Shown here: piece by piece, positions 6,183-8,685 of the stretch
Position numbering within the stretch: position 1 is the first letter of the stretch
How the letters are laid out: each line of letters begins with the position of its first letter
DNA from: an uncultured Candidatus Saccharibacteria bacterium
GTDB lineage: Bacteria > Patescibacteriota > Saccharimonadia > Saccharimonadales > Saccharimonadaceae
DNA: 8,685 bases
Reading direction: 5' to 3'
Assembly: GCA_938038145.1 (NCBI GenBank)
Contig: CALHQU010000036.1
Location: forward strand, 1-8,685
Notes under the pieces: generated by a model
What the model was told of the DNA's origin: nothing
What the model saw: only the letters and a program-made list of their open reading frames with translations
The model's database searches: none
Made by a program: the position numbers and the translations under genes

Positions 6183-6782
6183 CCTGCATCTGGTGTTGTC
6201 GCAATTCTTACAACCGACAATATCGACCGTATCTTACCAACGATCGTTTCACGCTGTACGTTAATTCCCTTCTCTCCACTTTCTAAAGAGTATCTACTTT
6301 CCAAAGCGAAAGAAGTGGGTGTTCAAGATGTAGATGCTTACTTTATCTCTCATCTTGTAAAAGATATCAACCAAATGAAGGAATTTGCGGACAGTTCTAT
6401 CTTTGAAACCTGCAAGATGATGTTTAAACAATACTTTAATCTTGAAGGAAGTCGCGAAGAACTATTAGTAGATTATGATATCTCCTACCGTTCAAGCGAA
6501 AAAGACAGTGCAAAAGCTAAGAAAGAAAATATTTTGTTACTCAATGGATTCTTCGATTTGATGTCATTATTTGCTCACGATGTTGTATGCAAACATATTG
6601 AAGGACCACATTGGTACAAAGAATTATTACAACAAGAATTACACAAACAAAAAGATTATGGAGAATTGATCATTATCTTACAAGAACAGAAAGATAAGAT
6701 TAATCGATTTATTGATTTAAATCTATTAATGGATCAAACCTTCTATAGATTGGAGGAATTCAACCATGAACATGGAATGTGA
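6162..6782 (+). CDS. holB: DNA polymerase III delta prime subunit, C-terminal fragment
   Basis: About 206 codons encode the C-terminal part of HolB, the delta prime subunit of the clamp loader that places the beta sliding clamp on DNA. The fragment starts in LLKFLEEP, continues with the sensor 1 strand ILTTDNIDRILPTIVSRC (containing the clamp-loader SRC motif), and then a helical C-terminal region that ends at TGA 6780-6782. The N-terminal ATPase-like half with the P-loop region and zinc module is missing because of the junction. DnaX is the closest alternative, but the frame ends without DnaX-type C-terminal domains, and the position just before ricT matches the holB-yaaT order known in Bacillus and relatives. 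It overlaps ricT by 17 bp. Confidence 0.87.
   Translation: MLKFLEEPASGVVAILTTDNIDRILPTIVSRCTLIPFSPLSKEYLLSKAKEVGVQDVDAYFISHLVKDINQMKEFADSSIFETCKMMFKQYFNLEGSREELLVDYDISYRSSEKDSAKAKKENILLLNGFFDLMSLFAHDVVCKHIEGPHWYKELLQQELHKQKDYGELIIILQEQKDKINRFIDLNLLMDQTFYRLEEFNHEHGM
6752..6756 (+). promoter_or_regulatory. Shine-Dalgarno of ricT inside holB
   Basis: GGAGG lies 9 nt before ATG 6766 and 15 nt before the in-frame ATG 6772. The spacing favours 6766 as the ricT start. Confidence 0.75.
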
Positions 6783-7959
6783 ACACGGTTCATGCGGTTG
6801 TCCAATGCACCAAGAACAGGAACAACCGACAGTGAAATATGCCTATTCCGTCGCTGTGCGATTTAAGAATGCTACAAAACCGTATTCTTTTGGTTGCGAT
6901 GACGCAGATATCAAAAAAGGAAATTGGGTTGTTGTAGAAACAGCACAAGGAATCGAAATGGGTGAGGTAGATGCGGATGCTCTATCAATCGATAGATACA
7001 ATCTACATATGCCAACAAAGCCAATTATTCGTATCGCTACAGAAAAAGACCAAAAGATGTACGCTGAAAACGCCATTGCGGAAAGCGAAGCGTATCGAAT
7101 CTGTAACGAAGAAATTTTACATTTGAATTTAGATATGAATCTGATGAGTGCACAGTATACACTTGATCGCTCAAAGGTTCTATTTGTATATCTCGCTGAT
7201 CAACGTGTCGATTTCCGCGAGCTTTTAAAGGTTTTAGGAACACGTCTACACTGCCGTATTGAATTACGTCAGATTGGTGAACGTGATAAGGCCAAGATGG
7301 TCGGTGGTATTGGTATGTGTGGTATGGAGACATGCTGCAGCCGATTTAAGAATCACTTTGATGTCATTTCCATCAATATGGCTAAGACACAACAGCTTGC
7401 CCTAAACGTAGAGAAACTCTCAGGTATGTGTGGTAAGTTAATGTGCTGCTTGAAGTACGAAGAAAATGACTATAAGGAACTAACAGCTGGACTGCCTAAG
7501 ATGGGTTCTCAAGTTGAATATGACGGTATGATTTATCGTCTTACAAACATGAATGTCATGAAACAGGAAGCAAAGTTAGAAAACCGCGAACAAGTACTCT
7601 TTATTTCCCTGGAAAACTTACGTGAGAAAGCCATCCCACGTAAAGGCTTTGTTCAACAGAACAACAACCAAAAGAGTGATAAACCAGTACATCGTACAAC
7701 CGTTCACGAAGGTGTAGCTGCACCAGTGAATAAAGACAAGGCTGTACATGTATCAACAGACTTACCAACAGTAAAGGTTGAGGCATCGAAACCACAAAAC
7801 AACCGCCCAAACAATAACAACAATAAGAAGCCAAACAGAAATCATTCAAACAAGCAAAATCAACCACGTCCAAATGTGGAAAAGAATACGGCTGAACGTA
7901 AGAATGTAACTGTGCGTACGTTTGGACGTAAGAAAAAAGATGAGGGCGATAACGCATGA
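6766..7959 (+). CDS. ricT: PSP1-domain regulatory protein RicT (YaaT)
   Basis: A 397-residue PSP1-domain protein of the YaaT/RicT family. In Bacillus subtilis RicT joins RicA and RicF in an iron-sulfur complex that aids RNase Y-dependent mRNA processing and affects competence, sporulation and biofilm formation. The PSP1 core covers about residues 25-290. The cluster-binding cysteines are visible in MCGMETCC (C185, C190, C191) and SGMCGKLMCC (C222, C227, C228). Two additions stand out: an N-terminal Cys-rich tag CEHGSCGC (C5, C10, C12), and a tail of about 100 residues (298-397) rich in Asn, Lys, Gln and Arg that is probably disordered and may bind RNA. It overlaps holB by 17 bp and rsmI by 4 bp (ATGA), so the three are cotranscribed. 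Whether this organism has RicA and RicF cannot be seen. Confidence 0.93.
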   Translation: MNMECEHGSCGCPMHQEQEQPTVKYAYSVAVRFKNATKPYSFGCDDADIKKGNWVVVETAQGIEMGEVDADALSIDRYNLHMPTKPIIRIATEKDQKMYAENAIAESEAYRICNEEILHLNLDMNLMSAQYTLDRSKVLFVYLADQRVDFRELLKVLGTRLHCRIELRQIGERDKAKMVGGIGMCGMETCCSRFKNHFDVISINMAKTQQLALNVEKLSGMCGKLMCCLKYEENDYKELTAGLPKMGSQVEYDGMIYRLTNMNVMKQEAKLENREQVLFISLENLREKAIPRKGFVQQNNNQKSDKPVHRTTVHEGVAAPVNKDKAVHVSTDLPTVKVEASKPQNNRPNNNNNKKPNRNHSNKQNQPRPNVEKNTAERKNVTVRTFGRKKKDEGDNA

Positions 7960-8685
7960 ACCGCCAAAAATCCTTCGAAAATGAAAAACCAACACTCTAT
8001 TTAGTACCTACCCCAATTGGAAATCTCAATGAGATGACTCCACGTGCTATCGATGTCTTAAATAGCGTTGATGTAATCGCATGTGAAGATACCCGTAATA
8101 GTGGGCAGTTATTAAAGCATTTTGGTATTTCAAAACGATTGATTGCTTATCAGAACTTTAATGAAGCATCCAGTACAAAAGGCATTATCAACTTACTATC
8201 ACAAGGAAATAACGTTGCCTTAATCTCCGATGCTGGATATCCATTAATTAATGATCCAGGCCAAAGAGTTGTCAGTGAAGTGACAGCGCTTGGATATAAC
8301 GTTGTGCCAATTTCAGGCTGCAGTGCTTTCTTGAATGCGCTCGTTGCATCAGGATTAATTGCACAGCCATTTATCTTCATTGGTTTCTTACCACCTTCTA
8401 CACATGATTGTGTTAAGAAACTACGTCTGTACCAGTCATATCCAATGACACTCATTATGTATGAAGCACCGCATCGCATTGAGAAGATGCTACAAAGTTG
8501 CTTAGATGTATTAGGTGATCGTCATATCTGTATCGCTCGTGAATTAACAAAAGTACATGAAGAGTTTATCCGTGGTACAATTTCCGAGATTCTACCGATT
8601 GCCTCAGAGTTAAAAGGTGAAATGGTTGTTGTGATTGAAGGCAATCAAGATGACTATGAAAAAGATATCGATATGGGGCAAATTC
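7956..8685 (+). CDS. rsmI: 16S rRNA (cytidine1402-2'-O)-methyltransferase RsmI, 3' end missing
   Basis: An open frame from ATG 7956 runs off the right edge after 243 codons. The family usually has about 280-290 residues, so roughly 40 are missing. It is a tetrapyrrole methylase-fold enzyme that uses S-adenosylmethionine to methylate the ribose of C1402 in the 30S decoding centre. Motifs in order are LYLVPTPIGNL (14-24), ACEDTRNSGQLL (42-53), LISDAGYPLINDPG, PISGCSAFLNAL, IGFLPP, MYEAPHRI, ARELTKVHEEF and GEMVVVIEG. The stretch SGCSA replaces the more common GPSA-type loop. The start overlaps the ricT stop by 4 bp, with a weak AGGG about 9 nt upstream. In B. subtilis yabA, yabB and yazA lie between yaaT and yabC/rsmI; here they are absent. 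Confidence 0.95.
   Translation, partial: MNRQKSFENEKPTLYLVPTPIGNLNEMTPRAIDVLNSVDVIACEDTRNSGQLLKHFGISKRLIAYQNFNEASSTKGIINLLSQGNNVALISDAGYPLINDPGQRVVSEVTALGYNVVPISGCSAFLNALVASGLIAQPFIFIGFLPPSTHDCVKKLRLYQSYPMTLIMYEAPHRIEKMLQSCLDVLGDRHICIARELTKVHEEFIRGTISEILPIASELKGEMVVVIEGNQDDYEKDIDMGQI

Noticed and set aside
6054..6782. A novel fused t6A-synthesis/clamp-loader protein, or horizontal transfer of a Firmicutes segment into a CPR genome
   Set aside because: Both partner genes are broken at the join, essential domains are lost on each side, no integrase, transposase or repeat is present, and the join coincides with a short shared string. Misassembly is simpler.
7801..7860. Simple-sequence AAC/AAT repeat within ricT as a phase-variable tract
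   Set aside because: It encodes an Asn-rich stretch with mixed codons and no long uniform repeat unit, so slippage-driven switching is not supported.
7601..8479. Minus-strand frames opposite ricT and rsmI
   Set aside because: Both overlap strongly supported plus-strand genes, and the apparent products are simple shadows of their codon bias.

Overview
The window appears to be two unrelated bacterial genome pieces joined at about 6162-6182. Positions 1 to about 6180 look like a Patescibacteria/CPR genome, most likely Candidatus Saccharibacteria (TM7). Positions from about 6165 to 8685 look like a low-GC Firmicute, most likely of the Erysipelotrichia type. Both assignments come from recognising gene families and gene order, not from a search. 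TGA is used as an ordinary stop on both sides, so the UGA=Gly code of some CPR lineages does not apply.

Left part, minus strand: a type IV pilus assembly locus reads right to left as pilB (motor ATPase, 3760-5538), pilC (platform protein, 2529-3755), a 57-bp gap with an extended -10 promoter, then pilM (1419-2471), pilN (851-1426), pilO (261-854) and the start of a single-pass membrane protein that runs off the left edge (1-264). The pilM-N-O-orf genes overlap by 4-8 bp and are probably translationally coupled. PilB powers subunit assembly through PilC, and PilM/N/O form the cytoplasmic-to-membrane alignment complex. No pilin, PilT or secretin gene lies in the window.

Left part, plus strand: divergent from pilB across a 60-bp gap is tsaE (5599-6057), followed with a 4-bp overlap by tsaB. 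Both belong to the tRNA threonylcarbamoyladenosine (t6A) pathway. The divergent promoters have near-identical -10 elements arranged as an inverted repeat, and tsaE appears to be transcribed leaderless.

Right part, plus strand: only the first 36-43 codons of tsaB are present. At the motif LLKFLEE the reading frame passes seamlessly into the C-terminal part of holB (DNA polymerase III delta prime), which ends at 6782. It is followed by ricT/yaaT (PSP1-domain protein, 6766-7959) and rsmI (16S rRNA methyltransferase, 7956 to the window end, incomplete). holB-ricT-rsmI is a typical Firmicutes housekeeping cluster. The TsaB-HolB fusion is best explained as an assembly chimera through a short sequence shared by the two genes, not as a new protein.

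There is no RNA gene, CRISPR array, insertion sequence or convincing intrinsic terminator, and no gene-free stretch longer than 60 bp.
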